A DNA stretch of 64,000 nt from Serratia nevei (lineage in GTDB: Bacteria; Pseudomonadota; Gammaproteobacteria; Enterobacterales; Enterobacteriaceae): positions 2,914,001 through 2,978,000 of the forward strand of contig NZ_CP149940.1 of NCBI RefSeq assembly GCF_037948395.1, in the 5' to 3' direction. Under the pieces are notes generated by a model. The model did no database searches. It worked only from the letters and a program-made list of their open reading frames with translations, and had not been told where the DNA came from. Shown piece by piece: positions 27,705-38,515 of the stretch (position 1 is the stretch's first letter; every line of letters starts with the position of its first letter). The translations under genes and the position numbers were made by a program.

Positions 27705-28226
27705 TCAGCGCAAACGCCCGCGCGCCAGGTTCAACCGCCCTTCGCTCATCCGCAGCACGTTCTGGCTGAGGTGGCAGTGGGTAATGGCGATGGCCAGGGC
27801 ATCGGCGGCGTCCGCCTGCGGGTTGGCCGAGAGTTTGAGCAGCGAGCGCACCATGTGCTGTACCTGCGCCTTTTCGGCCGCGCCGGTGCCGACCACGGTC
27901 TGTTTGACCTGCCGCGCCGCATACTCGAACACTTCCAGATTCTGATTCACCGCCGCCACGATCGCGACGCCGCGCGCCTGGCCGAGCTTGAGCGCCGAAT
28001 CCGGGTTCTTGGCCATAAACACCTGTTCGATGGCGAAGAAATCGGGCTGAAACTGGGTGATGATCTCACTGACGCCGGCGTAAATCAGCTTCAGCCGCGT
28101 CGGCATGTCGTCCACCACCGTGCGGATGCAGCCGCTGGCGATATAGCTCAACTGACGCCCCTGCTGGCGGATAAGGCCATAGCCGGTGACGCGTGAGCCG
28201 GGATCGATACCGAGTATGATCGCCAT
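27705..28226 (-). CDS. ruvC: Holliday junction endonuclease RuvC
   Basis: From ATG 28226 the product is 173 residues, the E. coli length, starting [17 protein letters not shown]. The acidic catalytic residues are D7 (GIDPG), E66 (FAIEQVFM) and the C-terminal pair in [13 protein letters not shown]. It resolves RuvAB-bound junctions. It is the last gene of the aspS-nudB-yebC-ruvC run. Confidence 0.98.
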   Translation of the reverse strand: MAIILGIDPGSRVTGYGLIRQQGRQLSYIASGCIRTVVDDMPTRLKLIYAGVSEIITQFQPDFFAIEQVFMAKNPDSALKLGQARGVAIVAAVNQNLEVFEYAARQVKQTVVGTGAAEKAQVQHMVRSLLKLSANPQADAADALAIAITHCHLSQNVLRMSEGRLNLARGRLR

Positions 28227-28249
28227 ATCTACATCCACCTTGCATGCAC

Positions 28250-28271
28250 GGCGCCGCCGAACGGCGGCGCC
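28250..28271. repeat. Hairpin between yebC and ruvC
   Basis: GGCGCCGCC-GAAC-GGCGGCGCC, a 9-bp GC stem, lies in the 57-base gap. There is no T-run on the minus strand, so it is more likely an RNA stability or attenuation element than a terminator. Confidence 0.5.
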
Positions 28272-28283
28272 CGTTTTACCGGA

Positions 28284-29027
28284 TTACAGCGTCGCCGCCA
28301 CTTCGTCGGAGATTTCACCGTTATGGTAAACTTCCTGCACGTCGTCGCAGTCTTCCAGCATATCGATCAGGCGCAACAGCTTAGGCGCTGTTTCCGCGTC
28401 CATGTCGGCCTTGGTCGATGGGATCATCGACACTTCCGCCGCTTCGGCTTCGAAGCCCGCCGCGGTCAGCGCGTCTTTCACCGCGCCCAGGCTTTCCCAG
28501 GCGGTGAACACGTCGATCGCGCCATCGTCATAGGTCACGATGTCTTCCGCACCGGCTTCCAGCGCCGCTTCCATCACGGTGTCTTCATCCAGGCCCGGTG
28601 CGTAGGTGATCACGCCCTTCTTGGTGAACAGGTAAGCCACGGAACCGTCGGTGCCGAGGTTGCCGCCACATTTGGTGAAGGCGTGGCGCACTTCCGCCAC
28701 GGTGCGGTTGCGGTTGTCGCTCAGGCATTCGATCATCACGGCGGTGCCGCCAGGGCCGTAACCTTCATAGATGATGGTTTCCATGTTGGTATCATCATCG
28801 CCGCCCACCCCTCGCGCGATGGCACGGTTCATGGTGTCGCGCGTCATGTTGTTCGACAGCGCCTTGTCCATCGCCGCGCGCAGACGCGGGTTGGAATCCG
28901 GATCGCCGCCGCCCAGCTTGGCGGCCGTGACCAGCTCACGAATAATCTTGGTGAAAATTTTACCGCGCTTGGCGTCCTGCGCCGCTTTACGGTGCTTTGT
29001 GTTGGCCCACTTACTATGACCTGCCAT
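28284..29027 (-). CDS. yebC: YebC/PmpR-family protein YebC
   Basis: The 247-residue protein (E. coli 246) is a full-length YebC/PmpR/TACO1 family member with the signature [20 protein letters not shown]. Members have been described as transcriptional regulators; recent work links the family to relief of ribosome stalling on polyproline, as for mitochondrial TACO1. A strong ribosome binding site (GGAGA) precedes the ATG. It lies 21 bases downstream of nudB in the aspS operon. Confidence 0.95.
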   Translation of the reverse strand: MAGHSKWANTKHRKAAQDAKRGKIFTKIIRELVTAAKLGGGDPDSNPRLRAAMDKALSNNMTRDTMNRAIARGVGGDDDTNMETIIYEGYGPGGTAVMIECLSDNRNRTVAEVRHAFTKCGGNLGTDGSVAYLFTKKGVITYAPGLDEDTVMEAALEAGAEDIVTYDDGAIDVFTAWESLGAVKDALTAAGFEAEAAEVSMIPSTKADMDAETAPKLLRLIDMLEDCDDVQEVYHNGEISDEVAATL

Positions 29028-29047
29028 AAAAAAATCTCCGAAAAAAA

Positions 29048-29494
29048 CTACTGGACTGAATTGATCACGAACTCTTCAATCGCCTGCTGATTGCTCCATG
29101 ACTTGGTTAACTTCACGGCCTCGGCCGCCTCAAGCCATTGGTAAGCGTGATGCTCGGTAATCACCGGATCGCGCTCCTCGGGCAACGCCAGACAGAACCA
29201 GTGCTCTTTATTGCGCGTGGTTCCCGGCGCATAGCGATGTCGCAAATGGACAAAGAGTTCAAACTCCACGCAGCGCTGGCAATCGAACAACGGCAGGTGC
29301 TCTGCTTCGATATCGATGCCGACTTCTTCCATGACTTCACGCTGCGCGGCATGCGGCGGCGACTCATCCTGTTCCAGGCTGCCGGTGACCGACTGCCAGA
29401 ACTCGGTATCGTCGCGCCGCTGTAACATCAGCACCCGACCACTGGATTTCGCGTAAATCACTACCAGGATAGATTCAGGGCGCTTGTAACTCAT
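29048..29494 (-). CDS. nudB: Dihydroneopterin triphosphate diphosphatase NudB
   Basis: The 148-residue Nudix hydrolase removes pyrophosphate from dihydroneopterin triphosphate in folate synthesis. The Nudix box is recognisable from [20 protein letters not shown] (about residues 37-56) onward, with the REVMEEVG core. The ATG at 29494 overlaps the aspS stop (TGATG), implying coupling; a GTG three bases earlier is also possible. Confidence 0.95.
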   Translation of the reverse strand: MSYKRPESILVVIYAKSSGRVLMLQRRDDTEFWQSVTGSLEQDESPPHAAQREVMEEVGIDIEAEHLPLFDCQRCVEFELFVHLRHRYAPGTTRNKEHWFCLALPEERDPVITEHHAYQWLEAAEAVKLTKSWSNQQAIEEFVINSVQ

Positions 29495-31278
29495 CACTCG
29501 CTCTCTTGTTCCGCACCGGCTTTCTTTACCACGCTGATCGCCAGCTCCTGCAGCGACGCCGGGTTGGCGAAGCTCGGTGCGTCGGTCATCAGACAGGCCG
29601 CCGCGGTGGTTTTCGGGAAAGCGATGACGTCGCGGATGTTGTCGGTGCCGGTCAGCAGCATCACCAGACGATCCAGGCCGAAGGCCAGGCCCGCGTGCGG
29701 CGGCGTACCGTACTTCAACGCGTCCAGCAGGAAGCCGAACTTCTCGCGCTGTTCGTGTTCATTGATGCCCAGGATACTGAACACCGTTTGCTGCATTTCG
29801 CTGCGGTGAATACGCACCGAACCGCCGCCCACTTCGTAACCGTTGATCACCATGTCATAGGCGTTGGCGATGGCGTTGACCGGCGCTGCCGCCAGCTCTT
29901 CCGGGCTCATGTCGCGCGGCGAAGTGAACGGGTGGTGCATGGCCGCCAGGCCGCCCTCTTCGTCTTCTTCGAACATCGGGAAGTCAACCACCCACAGCGG
30001 CGCCCAGCTGTCGAGTTGGGTCAGCGCCAGATCGCGACCCAGCTTCAGACGCAGCGCGCCCATCGCATCGGTGACAATCTTGAAGCTGTCGGCGCCGAAG
30101 AACAGGATATCGCCGGTCTGCGCATCGGTGCGCGCCAGGACCGCTTCCAGCACGTCCGCGCTGAGGAATTTGGCGATCGGGCTCTGCACGCCTTCCATGC
30201 CGGCGGCGCGGTCGTTGACTTTCAGCCACGCCAGGCCTTTGGCGCCGTAGATGTTGACGAAAGCGCCGTACTCGTCGATCTGCTTGCGGGTCAGCTGTGC
30301 GCCGCCCGGTACGCGGATCGCCGCCACGCGGCCTTTGGCGTCGTTGGCCGGGCCGGAGAAGACTTTAAACTCGACGTCTTTGACCAGGTCAGCCACGTCC
30401 ACCAGCTCCAGCGGGTTACGCAGGTCCGGCTTGTCGGAGCCAAAGCGACGCATCGCTTCGGCGAAGGTCATGACCGGGAAATCGCCCAGATCCACGCCCT
30501 TCACGTCCAGCCACAGCTCGCGCGCCAGTTTCTCCATCACTTCACGTACCTGATCGGCGGTCATGAAGGAGGTTTCGACGTCGATCTGGGTGAATTCAGG
30601 CTGACGGTCCGCACGCAGGTCTTCGTCACGGAAGCATTTGACGATCTGGTAGTAACGATCGAAGCCGGACATCATCAGCAGCTGTTTGAACAGCTGTGGG
30701 GACTGCGGCAGCGCGTAGAATTTGCCCTTGTGCACGCGGCTCGGCACCAGGTAATCGCGGGCACCTTCCGGCGTCGCCTTGGTCAGCATCGGCGTTTCGA
30801 TATCGAGGAAGCCGTGGCTGTCCATGAAGCGGCGAACGAAGCTGGTGATTTTGGCGCGGGTCTTCAGACGCTCGGCCATTTCCGGGCGACGCAGATCCAG
30901 GTAGCGGTATTTCAGGCGCGCTTCTTCACTGTTGACCTGGTTGGAGTCCAGCGGCAGCGGCTCGGAGCGGTTGATGATTTCCAGCGCGTGGGCGAACACT
31001 TCCACTTCGCCGGTGGCCATATCTTTATTGATCTGGCTGTCCGGACGCGCACGCACGGTGCCGACGATCTGGATGCAGAACTCATTGCGCAGGTCGTAGG
31101 CCTTGTCGAACGCCACTTTCTGGTCCGGATCGAAGAACACCTGCACGATGCCTTCGCGGTCGCGCATATCAATAAAGATCAGGCCGCCGAGATCGCGACG
31201 ACGATTGACCCAACCACACAGAGTGACTTCCTGGCCCACGTGGGACAGATTCAACTGCCCGCAATATTCAGTACGCAT
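29494..31278 (-). CDS. aspS: Aspartyl-tRNA synthetase
   Basis: The 594-residue class II synthetase (E. coli 590) has the N-terminal OB anticodon-binding fold (about 1-110), class II motif 2 ([19 protein letters not shown], about 215-233), the bacterial GAD insertion domain (about 290-420) and motif 3 ([13 protein letters not shown], about 530-542). It charges tRNA-Asp. It heads the aspS-nudB-yebC-ruvC cluster. Confidence 0.98.
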   Translation of the reverse strand: MRTEYCGQLNLSHVGQEVTLCGWVNRRRDLGGLIFIDMRDREGIVQVFFDPDQKVAFDKAYDLRNEFCIQIVGTVRARPDSQINKDMATGEVEVFAHALEIINRSEPLPLDSNQVNSEEARLKYRYLDLRRPEMAERLKTRAKITSFVRRFMDSHGFLDIETPMLTKATPEGARDYLVPSRVHKGKFYALPQSPQLFKQLLMMSGFDRYYQIVKCFRDEDLRADRQPEFTQIDVETSFMTADQVREVMEKLARELWLDVKGVDLGDFPVMTFAEAMRRFGSDKPDLRNPLELVDVADLVKDVEFKVFSGPANDAKGRVAAIRVPGGAQLTRKQIDEYGAFVNIYGAKGLAWLKVNDRAAGMEGVQSPIAKFLSADVLEAVLARTDAQTGDILFFGADSFKIVTDAMGALRLKLGRDLALTQLDSWAPLWVVDFPMFEEDEEGGLAAMHHPFTSPRDMSPEELAAAPVNAIANAYDMVINGYEVGGGSVRIHRSEMQQTVFSILGINEHEQREKFGFLLDALKYGTPPHAGLAFGLDRLVMLLTGTDNIRDVIAFPKTTAAACLMTDAPSFANPASLQELAISVVKKAGAEQESE

Positions 31279-31352
31279 ACGCTATCCTTTTACACAGCCG
31301 ATGCCGCGCCGGGCTACTGCGCCCCTGTCGCGCGGCTGTTATCTGATAAATT

Positions 31353-31544
31353 CTACTTGTTACCCGGTTTAAAATCCGTCGCATACCAGCCGGTACCCTT
31401 AAGCTGGAAACCGGAGGACGAGATCAACTTGGTCAACGCGGGCTGCCCACACGCCGGGCAGTCTGCCAGCGGCGCATCGGAAAATTTTTGCAATTTCTCT
31501 AACCGATGGTTGCAAGCACCACATGCATATTCATAAATCGGCAT
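31353..31544 (-). CDS. FmdB-family zinc ribbon protein
   Basis: The 63-residue protein starts at ATG 31544 ([16 protein letters not shown]); the longer reading frame adds 13 residues unlike the family. Two CxxC pairs (CGAC at about 8-11 and CPAC at about 29-32) form the FmdB/CxxC regulatory-type zinc ribbon, followed by the typical [15 protein letters not shown]. Function in enterics is unknown. It lies 74 bases upstream of aspS in the same direction. Confidence 0.9.
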   Translation of the reverse strand: MPIYEYACGACNHRLEKLQKFSDAPLADCPACGQPALTKLISSSGFQLKGTGWYATDFKPGNK

Positions 31545-31797
31545 AGGTCGTTGGATTAAAGAGTGTTGAAAAAAGGGAGTCATTATAAAGGAAATTCATC
31601 CGCCCGATAAGTGCGAACACAGCATTGTTACTGCACTAAATGGCGCGTTTTCGTTCGAATCAACACATCGATTAACAAATTTCCCATTAACCTGCGACAG
31701 TTTTTTCACGTAGCCTGATTCTCCCCCGGTTTGCGCCGTACGCTGCTCGCCTGGCGCGCCGAACAGTTTTTATCCACTTCGCAACGAGATGAAATCC
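31545..31797. promoter_or_regulatory. Divergent fmdB-like/yecD intergenic region
   Basis: This 253-base region must hold divergent promoters. I see A/T-rich stretches at about 31570-31600 and 31660-31690 but no operator that I can assign. Confidence 0.3.
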
Positions 31798-32376
31798 ATG
31801 CTGAAACTTGACGCCCAAACCACCGCTCTGGTGCTGATCGATTTGCAAAACGGCATTCTGCCCTACGCCGGCGGCCCGCACAGCGCCGACCAGGTAGTGG
31901 CGAACGCCGCCCTGCTGGCCGCGCGTTTTCGTCTGCTGGGCGCGCCGGTGCTGCTGGTGCGCGTCGGCTGGTCCGACACCTTCGCCGAAGCGCTGAAACA
32001 GCCGGTGGACAAACCGGCTCCCGCGCCCGCCGGCGGCTTGCCGGTCAGTTGGTGGGAGTTCCCCGCACCGCTGGCGGTCAATGACAGCGATATTCTGGTC
32101 ACCAAACGCCAATGGGGCGCCTTCTACGGCACCGATCTGGATTTACAGCTGCGCCGCCGCGGCATCAAATCCGTGGTGCTGGGCGGCATCTCCACCAATA
32201 TTGGCGTAGAGTCCACCGCGCGCGCCGCCTGGGAACACGGCTATGAACTGGTGATCGCCGAAGACGTCTGCAGCGCGCAGAACGCGGAAATGCACCGCTT
32301 CGCGTTCGAACACATCTTCCCACGTCTGGCGCGGGTGCGCGACACCGGCGAAATTCTTGCCGCGCTCGAGCGGTAA
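31798..32376 (+). CDS. yecD: YecD, isochorismatase-family hydrolase
   Basis: The 192-residue protein (E. coli 188) is a cysteine hydrolase of the isochorismatase superfamily. The triad residues are D in VLIDLQNG (about 17), K in [14 protein letters not shown] (about 102) and, in the position of the catalytic cysteine, [12 protein letters not shown] where E. coli YecD has [12 protein letters not shown]. The family cysteine lies further into this loop in active members, and neither enzyme has it at the canonical place. Substrate unknown. I start at ATG 31798; ATG 31789 would add three residues. Confidence 0.9.
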   Translation: MLKLDAQTTALVLIDLQNGILPYAGGPHSADQVVANAALLAARFRLLGAPVLLVRVGWSDTFAEALKQPVDKPAPAPAGGLPVSWWEFPAPLAVNDSDILVTKRQWGAFYGTDLDLQLRRRGIKSVVLGGISTNIGVESTARAAWEHGYELVIAEDVCSAQNAEMHRFAFEHIFPRLARVRDTGEILAALER

Positions 32377-32420
32377 CGTTAAGTTGTAGCCTGATGATCT
32401 CAGTAAAGGAAGACGACGCC

Positions 32421-33239
32421 GTGATCTACATCGGATTGCCGCAGTGGCAACATGCGGCCTGGAACCGCATCGGGCTGCGTGACTTGGCGGATTACAGCCG
32501 CTACTTCAACTGCGTGGAGGGTAACACCACCTTCTACGCGCTGCCGAAGCTGGAAATCGTGCAGCGCTGGCGCGACATGACCGGCGACGATTTTCGCTTC
32601 TGCTTCAAATTCCCGTCGGACATCAGCCACAAGGCTGCCCTGCGTAACTGCGCCGCCGAGCTGCAGGCGTTTTACCACTGCCTGAGCCCAGTGCATCAGC
32701 GCATCGGCCAACTGTGGCTGCAGTTGCCCGCCGCCTTCGGCCCTGACGAGCTGCCGCGCATGTGGCAATTCTTCGAAAGCCTGCCGAAGGAATTCACCTA
32801 CGGTGTTGAAGTGCGTCATCCGGCGTTTTTCGCCAAGGGCGAGGCAGAGCGTGCGCTGAATCAGGGGTTGCACCAGCGCGGCATCAATCGGGTGATCCTC
32901 GACAGCCGCCCGGTGCATCACGCCGCCCCCCATACCGCCGCCGTGCGCGATGCGCAGCAGAAAAAACCGAAGCTGCCGGTGCATGCCCTGGTCACCGCCG
33001 ACCAGCCGCTGGTGCGCTTTATCGGCGGCGATCAGCTGGCCGACAACCTGCGCTGGTTCGAAGCCTGGCAGCAAAAACTGCCGCTGTGGCAGCAACAGCA
33101 TCAGCCTTATCTGTTTATTCATACGCCGGACAACGGCGATTCGCCCCAGCAGGCGCAAAAAATTTGGCAGCAGCTGCGCCTGGCGATCCCCGATTTGCCT
33201 GCGCCGCCGGACTGGCCGGAACAGGATGCACTGTTTTGA
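32421..33239 (+). CDS. yecE: YecE, DUF72-family protein
   Basis: Starting at GTG 32421, which has AAGGA about ten bases upstream, the protein is 272 residues, the E. coli YecE length, and begins with the family's IYIGLPQWQHAAW. The longer ATG start at 32394 would add nine unlike residues. DUF72 proteins form a TIM-barrel-like fold; recognised segments are FNCVEGNTTFYALP, FCFKFP and YGVEVRHP. No function is established. It follows yecD with a 44-base gap, as in E. coli. Confidence 0.93.
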   Translation: MIYIGLPQWQHAAWNRIGLRDLADYSRYFNCVEGNTTFYALPKLEIVQRWRDMTGDDFRFCFKFPSDISHKAALRNCAAELQAFYHCLSPVHQRIGQLWLQLPAAFGPDELPRMWQFFESLPKEFTYGVEVRHPAFFAKGEAERALNQGLHQRGINRVILDSRPVHHAAPHTAAVRDAQQKKPKLPVHALVTADQPLVRFIGGDQLADNLRWFEAWQQKLPLWQQQHQPYLFIHTPDNGDSPQQAQKIWQQLRLAIPDLPAPPDWPEQDALF

Positions 33240-33341
33240 CCTATTAATCTGACCAATAACATCAAATATTTCCCCGCGACAGTGAATACAATGACGGCTA
33301 TGATGCTGGCTGCCAGTTTTGGTTAGGGAACGGAGTTAAAA

Positions 33342-33737
33342 ATGGTAAGCGCGCTTTATGTGGTGCTCGGCGCATTGTTGTTGATCAAACTCTCTTATGA
33401 CGTAGTCAGATTAAGGATGCAGTACCGCGTAGCCTACGGCGACGGCGGGTTCTACGAATTGCAGACCGCCATCCGCGTGCATGGCAACGCCGTTGAATAC
33501 ATTCCGATCGCTGCCGTATTGCTGGTGATCATGGAGATGAACGGCGCGGAAATCTGGATGATTCACCTCTGCGGCCTGATGCTGATGGCCGGGCGGCTGG
33601 TGCATTACTACGGTTTGCGCAACCGCGAGGTTCGCTGGCGCCGTTCAGGCATGGCCGCGACCTATATCTCTTTGCTGTTGATGGTTCTGGCAAATATCTT
33701 CTATCTGCCCTGGGATCTGATTTTCAGTCTGCATTGA
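33342..33737 (+). CDS. yecN: YecN, MAPEG-family membrane protein
   Basis: The 131-residue protein has four predicted transmembrane helices and belongs to the MAPEG superfamily (microsomal glutathione transferase-like). The conserved core is IRVHGNAVEYIPIAAVLLVIME (about 47-68), containing the N and E residues typical of the family. Substrate unknown. A GGAG ribosome binding site precedes the ATG. Confidence 0.93.
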   Translation: MVSALYVVLGALLLIKLSYDVVRLRMQYRVAYGDGGFYELQTAIRVHGNAVEYIPIAAVLLVIMEMNGAEIWMIHLCGLMLMAGRLVHYYGLRNREVRWRRSGMAATYISLLLMVLANIFYLPWDLIFSLH

Positions 33738-33830
33738 TCCCGTTTTATCATCAGGCGGCCGCGCCGCCTGCTTCCGCTCCGCTTTTTTACGCTTTTCTGT
33801 TAGACTACGCAGCTTCGAATTCTGAACTGA

Positions 33831-35551
<1,721 letters not shown>

Positions 35552-35561
35552 CGTTCGCTAA

Positions 35562-35585
35562 TCGGGCCGGCCTGAGCCGGCCCGA
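35562..35585. terminator. Bidirectional hairpin between cmoB and the FKBP gene
   Basis: TCGGGCCGGC-CTGA-GCCGGCCCGA, a perfect 10-bp stem, lies 10 bases after the cmoB stop and abuts the stop of the convergent FKBP gene. The T-run is minimal (ATTT). Confidence 0.65.
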
Positions 35586-35587
35586 AT

Positions 35588-37678
35588 TTACCCGTTGTCG
35601 ACATCGACAATCCGCAGCTCATACACCATGGTCGCGTTCGGCGGGATCTGCGGCGCATAGCCCGTTTCTCCGTACGCCAACGCCGGCGGCACCACCATTG
35701 TCAGCGAACCATGATTTTTCAGATGGCCGATCGCCTCGCGGAACAACGGCGGATAGGCAGAGAGCGGCTGAGACATCACCTTCCCACTGCGATCCATATC
35801 CTGAATCACGCTGCCGTCGGTTAAGCTCTCTTTCACCACAATGTCTACCCGTGCGTTTTCCTTAATGGCTTCATCACCCACATAATCGATGCGATACCAG
35901 AAACCGGCAGGCGACTTCTGCGTGCCTTTCTTCTTTTTAAACTCGGTGACGAACGCCTCGCCCTTGCTGGTCTGCACCTTCGCCGCCTGGTTTCTGGCGT
36001 CGTTCACCGTTTTTTCCGACTCCGCCAGCGCGCGGGTCAACTGTGCATCGCTTAGTTGGTAATGGCCGTTGAAGGTATCGATCACGCCCGCCAGCAGCAG
36101 GGTTTTATCGGGATTGATGCCCCAATTTTTACGCTCCGCCAGCATCGTTTGAATATCGCGTCCCAAAGCGACACCGGCAGCATAGCTCTGCTGTTCCGGC
36201 TTTTTCTTGAGCGCCTGCGCATCAGGCAGCCATTTGGCCCGCGATCTCAGCCCGCTCAGCTCGTCTTGCAAAGCTTGCTGCGCCTGATGGGCGGCCGCCA
36301 GCTCCGTTGCCGTTTTATCCGCCTGCAGTGTCGCTTTATCCCGCTGCTGCGCAGCCTGCGCGCTTTCCGCCGTTACCACCGCCAAACGTTGTTCCAACGC
36401 TTTAGCTTGTTCGGTTTGCGTCTTGTTTTTTTCCTGCAGCTGCGCCAGCTGCTGCTGCAGTTCACCCGTCGCCTTGGCGGCTTCGGCCTTTTGCTGCGCC
36501 AGCGCCGTCTTCAGGCTTTTCTCTTGCTGCTCGGCCTGTTGGCGTTGACCATCACGCTCTTTCTGTAGCTGCGCCAGCTGCTGCTGAAGTTCACCCGCCG
36601 CCTTGGCGGCTTCGGCCTTTTGCTGCGCCAGCGCCGTCTTCAGGCTTTTCTCTTGCTGTTCGGCCTGTTGGCGTTGACCATCACGCTCTTTCTGTAGCTG
36701 CGCCAGCTGCTGCTGAAGTTCACCCGCCGCCTTGACGGCTTCGGCCTTTTGCTGCGCCAGCGCCGTCTTCAGGCTTTTCTCTTGCTGCTCAACCTGTTGG
36801 CGTTGATCATCACGCTCTTTCTGCAGCTGCGCCAGCTGCTGCTGAAGTTCACCCGTCGCCTTGGCGGCTTCGGCCTTTTGCTGCGCCAGCGCCGTCTTCA
36901 GGCTTTTCTCTTGCTGCCCACCCTGCTGCCGTTGGCCCTCCTGCTCTTTTTGCAGCTGCGCCAGCTGCTGCTGCAGTTCGCCCGTCAGCCTGGCAGCCTC
37001 GGCCTTCTGCTGTTCCAGCTCAGCGGCGGCCGCTTTTTTATCCTGCTCATAACGCTGGCGCGCTTTATCGTTGGTGGTCTGGGCCGCCGCCAGTTTCTCC
37101 TGCCAAGCCTTATCCGCCTGTTCAGGCAACGCCGCCAGCCGTTGTTCCAGCAAGGCAATGCGCCGGTCGCGCTCCTCGGTTTGCTGCTTTTGCCGCGCTA
37201 ACGCCGCCTGCGCTTCGGCGATCTGCGCCTGAGCCTTGCGCTCCTGCGGCGTCAGGTTCAGTGCCTGTCGTACGCCGCTGGCGAAGTCGCTCAACGCGCT
37301 CAAATCAGGCGCCGGTGTCGGTTTATCGGCAGCGGTCAGGGACGACGCAACCCGCAACGCGGTCAACTCCTGTTGCAGGGATTGAAGAGCGGCTTGCTGT
37401 TGCTCCAATCGAGTCTCTTTCTCGCGCAGCGTCTTTTGCAACTGAGCCAGTTGCTTTCTCTGTGAGCTCGTTTCACGAGCTTGAACCGGCCGGGACGCCG
37501 GCTTTTGGCTTTCCTGGGATGGGGTAACCACGGTCTCGGCTGCCGGCGCGTCCTGCCGCTGGTAACGCTCGGCAAACTGCAATAATGCCGGCACGTCGTC
37601 ATCCGCCCCGGCCACCGCCGGCGCAAACGCCAGCGGTATCATCAGGCTCAGTAAGGCCTTTCTTGCACGAGGGGTCAT
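35588..37678 (-). CDS. Periplasmic coiled-coil FKBP-type peptidyl-prolyl isomerase
   Basis: The 696-residue protein has a signal peptide (about 1-24, ending AVAGADDD), a very long glutamine/alanine/lysine-rich coiled coil (about 55-495) and a C-terminal FkpA/Mip-like module. That module comprises the dimerisation-type segment SYAAGVALGRDIQTML (about 500) and an FKBP domain (about 595-690, with PPLFREAIGHLKNHG, PPALAYGETGYAPQIPPNA and YELRIVDVD). It should catalyse proline isomerisation or act as a chaperone in the periplasm. The middle contains four 43-residue tandem repeats. FkpA and FklB are only 200-270 residues, so the coiled coil is an added arm. It is co-transcribed after a lipoprotein gene (ATGA overlap). 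Confidence 0.85.
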   Translation of the reverse strand: MTPRARKALLSLMIPLAFAPAVAGADDDVPALLQFAERYQRQDAPAAETVVTPSQESQKPASRPVQARETSSQRKQLAQLQKTLREKETRLEQQQAALQSLQQELTALRVASSLTAADKPTPAPDLSALSDFASGVRQALNLTPQERKAQAQIAEAQAALARQKQQTEERDRRIALLEQRLAALPEQADKAWQEKLAAAQTTNDKARQRYEQDKKAAAAELEQQKAEAARLTGELQQQLAQLQKEQEGQRQQGGQQEKSLKTALAQQKAEAAKATGELQQQLAQLQKERDDQRQQVEQQEKSLKTALAQQKAEAVKAAGELQQQLAQLQKERDGQRQQAEQQEKSLKTALAQQKAEAAKAAGELQQQLAQLQKERDGQRQQAEQQEKSLKTALAQQKAEAAKATGELQQQLAQLQEKNKTQTEQAKALEQRLAVVTAESAQAAQQRDKATLQADKTATELAAAHQAQQALQDELSGLRSRAKWLPDAQALKKKPEQQSYAAGVALGRDIQTMLAERKNWGINPDKTLLLAGVIDTFNGHYQLSDAQLTRALAESEKTVNDARNQAAKVQTSKGEAFVTEFKKKKGTQKSPAGFWYRIDYVGDEAIKENARVDIVVKESLTDGSVIQDMDRSGKVMSQPLSAYPPLFREAIGHLKNHGSLTMVVPPALAYGETGYAPQIPPNATMVYELRIVDVDNG
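36461..36976 (-). repeat. Four tandem 129-bp repeats in the FKBP gene
   Basis: Units begin at 36461, 36590, 36719 and 36848; the anchor TTCGGCC falls at 36482, 36611, 36740 and 36869, exactly 129 bases apart. Each unit encodes 43 residues of coiled coil (GELQQQLAQLQKERD...QQEKSLKTALAQQ). A fifth, diverged unit follows at about 36977. The near-identity of units 1-3 implies recent expansion. Confidence 0.95.
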
Positions 37679-38079
37679 TGGGCGCGTTCTCCGCGCTCAG
37701 CCAGGCCGGTCATCATGGCAGAACTGATGTCCGCGCAAAGACGGCTGGTGCGATAACGATACAGGGCGTCGACGGTTTCCTGCGTGCCCGTGTTGACCCG
37801 CTGGCGTACCCCGGCATACTGCGCGGCGCCGCCCATCAAGGTATCGAATTCGCGTTTGAATTTTTGGTATTTTTCGTTATCCATGCCGCGCATGGCATCC
37901 AACTCGCGCTGGCACTGCTGCATGCGCTCGGCCTCACGCTGCCGTTTGTCTTGTTCCGCAATTTCTTCTGCGCTGGGCGGCTGGCTTAATGTAGAAACAG
38001 GTCGCTTGGCGGTCTGGCAGCCGGTCAGGGCCAACGTCAGTAAAAGCGCCGCGCTCAAACAGTGTGCCGTTCGGGTCAT
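37675..38079 (-). CDS. Small lipoprotein in operon with the FKBP gene
   Basis: From ATG 38079 the product is 134 residues with a signal peptide ending in the lipobox LTGC (cysteine at about 22). The mature part has a charged helical stretch rich in E, Q and R (about 38-70) and three more cysteines. I do not recognise the family. Residue +2 after the cysteine is Q, so outer-membrane sorting is predicted. The stop overlaps the FKBP gene start by four bases, so the two are translationally coupled and probably work together. AGGAG precedes the start. Confidence 0.75.
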   Translation of the reverse strand: MTRTAHCLSAALLLTLALTGCQTAKRPVSTLSQPPSAEEIAEQDKRQREAERMQQCQRELDAMRGMDNEKYQKFKREFDTLMGGAAQYAGVRQRVNTGTQETVDALYRYRTSRLCADISSAMMTGLAERGERAQ

Positions 38080-38515
38080 TATCGTTATCTCCTTGTTTAG
38101 TCCGCCGTTAACGCGCCCTGCGGCTGCGCCGACGGCTCTCCTCAATTGATGCTGTGATGTTCCGGCCATAAGGCAGGCGATGAACAGGTAAAAATACCGG
38201 CGCGGTGACGAGCGGCAGAACGCAAACCATTCACCACGGAAATACATACCAAAAAATCATTTAATATTATGATATTTAAAGGATTTTAACTCACAAACTT
38301 ATCAGCAGGGCATGGCGATCGCAAGAAGAGATGGGGCCGCCGACCGAATAACAGCGTTGAAACGGTGCTGCGTCTTGACAAGGTACCAGGCCAACGCATG
38401 CTCCAATTGCCGCGGCCTGAACTTCACGCTGTATCAGCACCCAGCAAACTTCATCGACTTTTTGAAACGTCCATCCTGATTGAGAATCGTGTTGCCAACC
38501 AACAGGAGAAATTTC
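38080..38515. other. 436-base intergenic region, left edge of the accessory segment
   Basis: It contains an A/T-rich stretch (about 38250-38300) that probably holds divergent promoters for the lipoprotein and the tailspike-like gene. A 55-codon open frame at about 38311-38478 has no credible ribosome binding site. No repeat or att-like sequence was seen. Confidence 0.4.

Noticed and set aside
29506..31536. 676-codon open frame on the + strand, opposite aspS
   Set aside because: It is a reverse-strand shadow of the GC-rich aspS gene, whose motifs and length are intact; the frame has no domain and is rich in H, R and Q typical of antisense frames.
36461..36976. CRISPR array or satellite repeats
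   Set aside because: The 129-bp repeats are contiguous, have no spacers and encode a coiled coil in frame.
38311..38478. 55-codon frame before the tailspike-like gene
   Set aside because: Possible start has AGG only two bases upstream, and the peptide has no recognisable feature.
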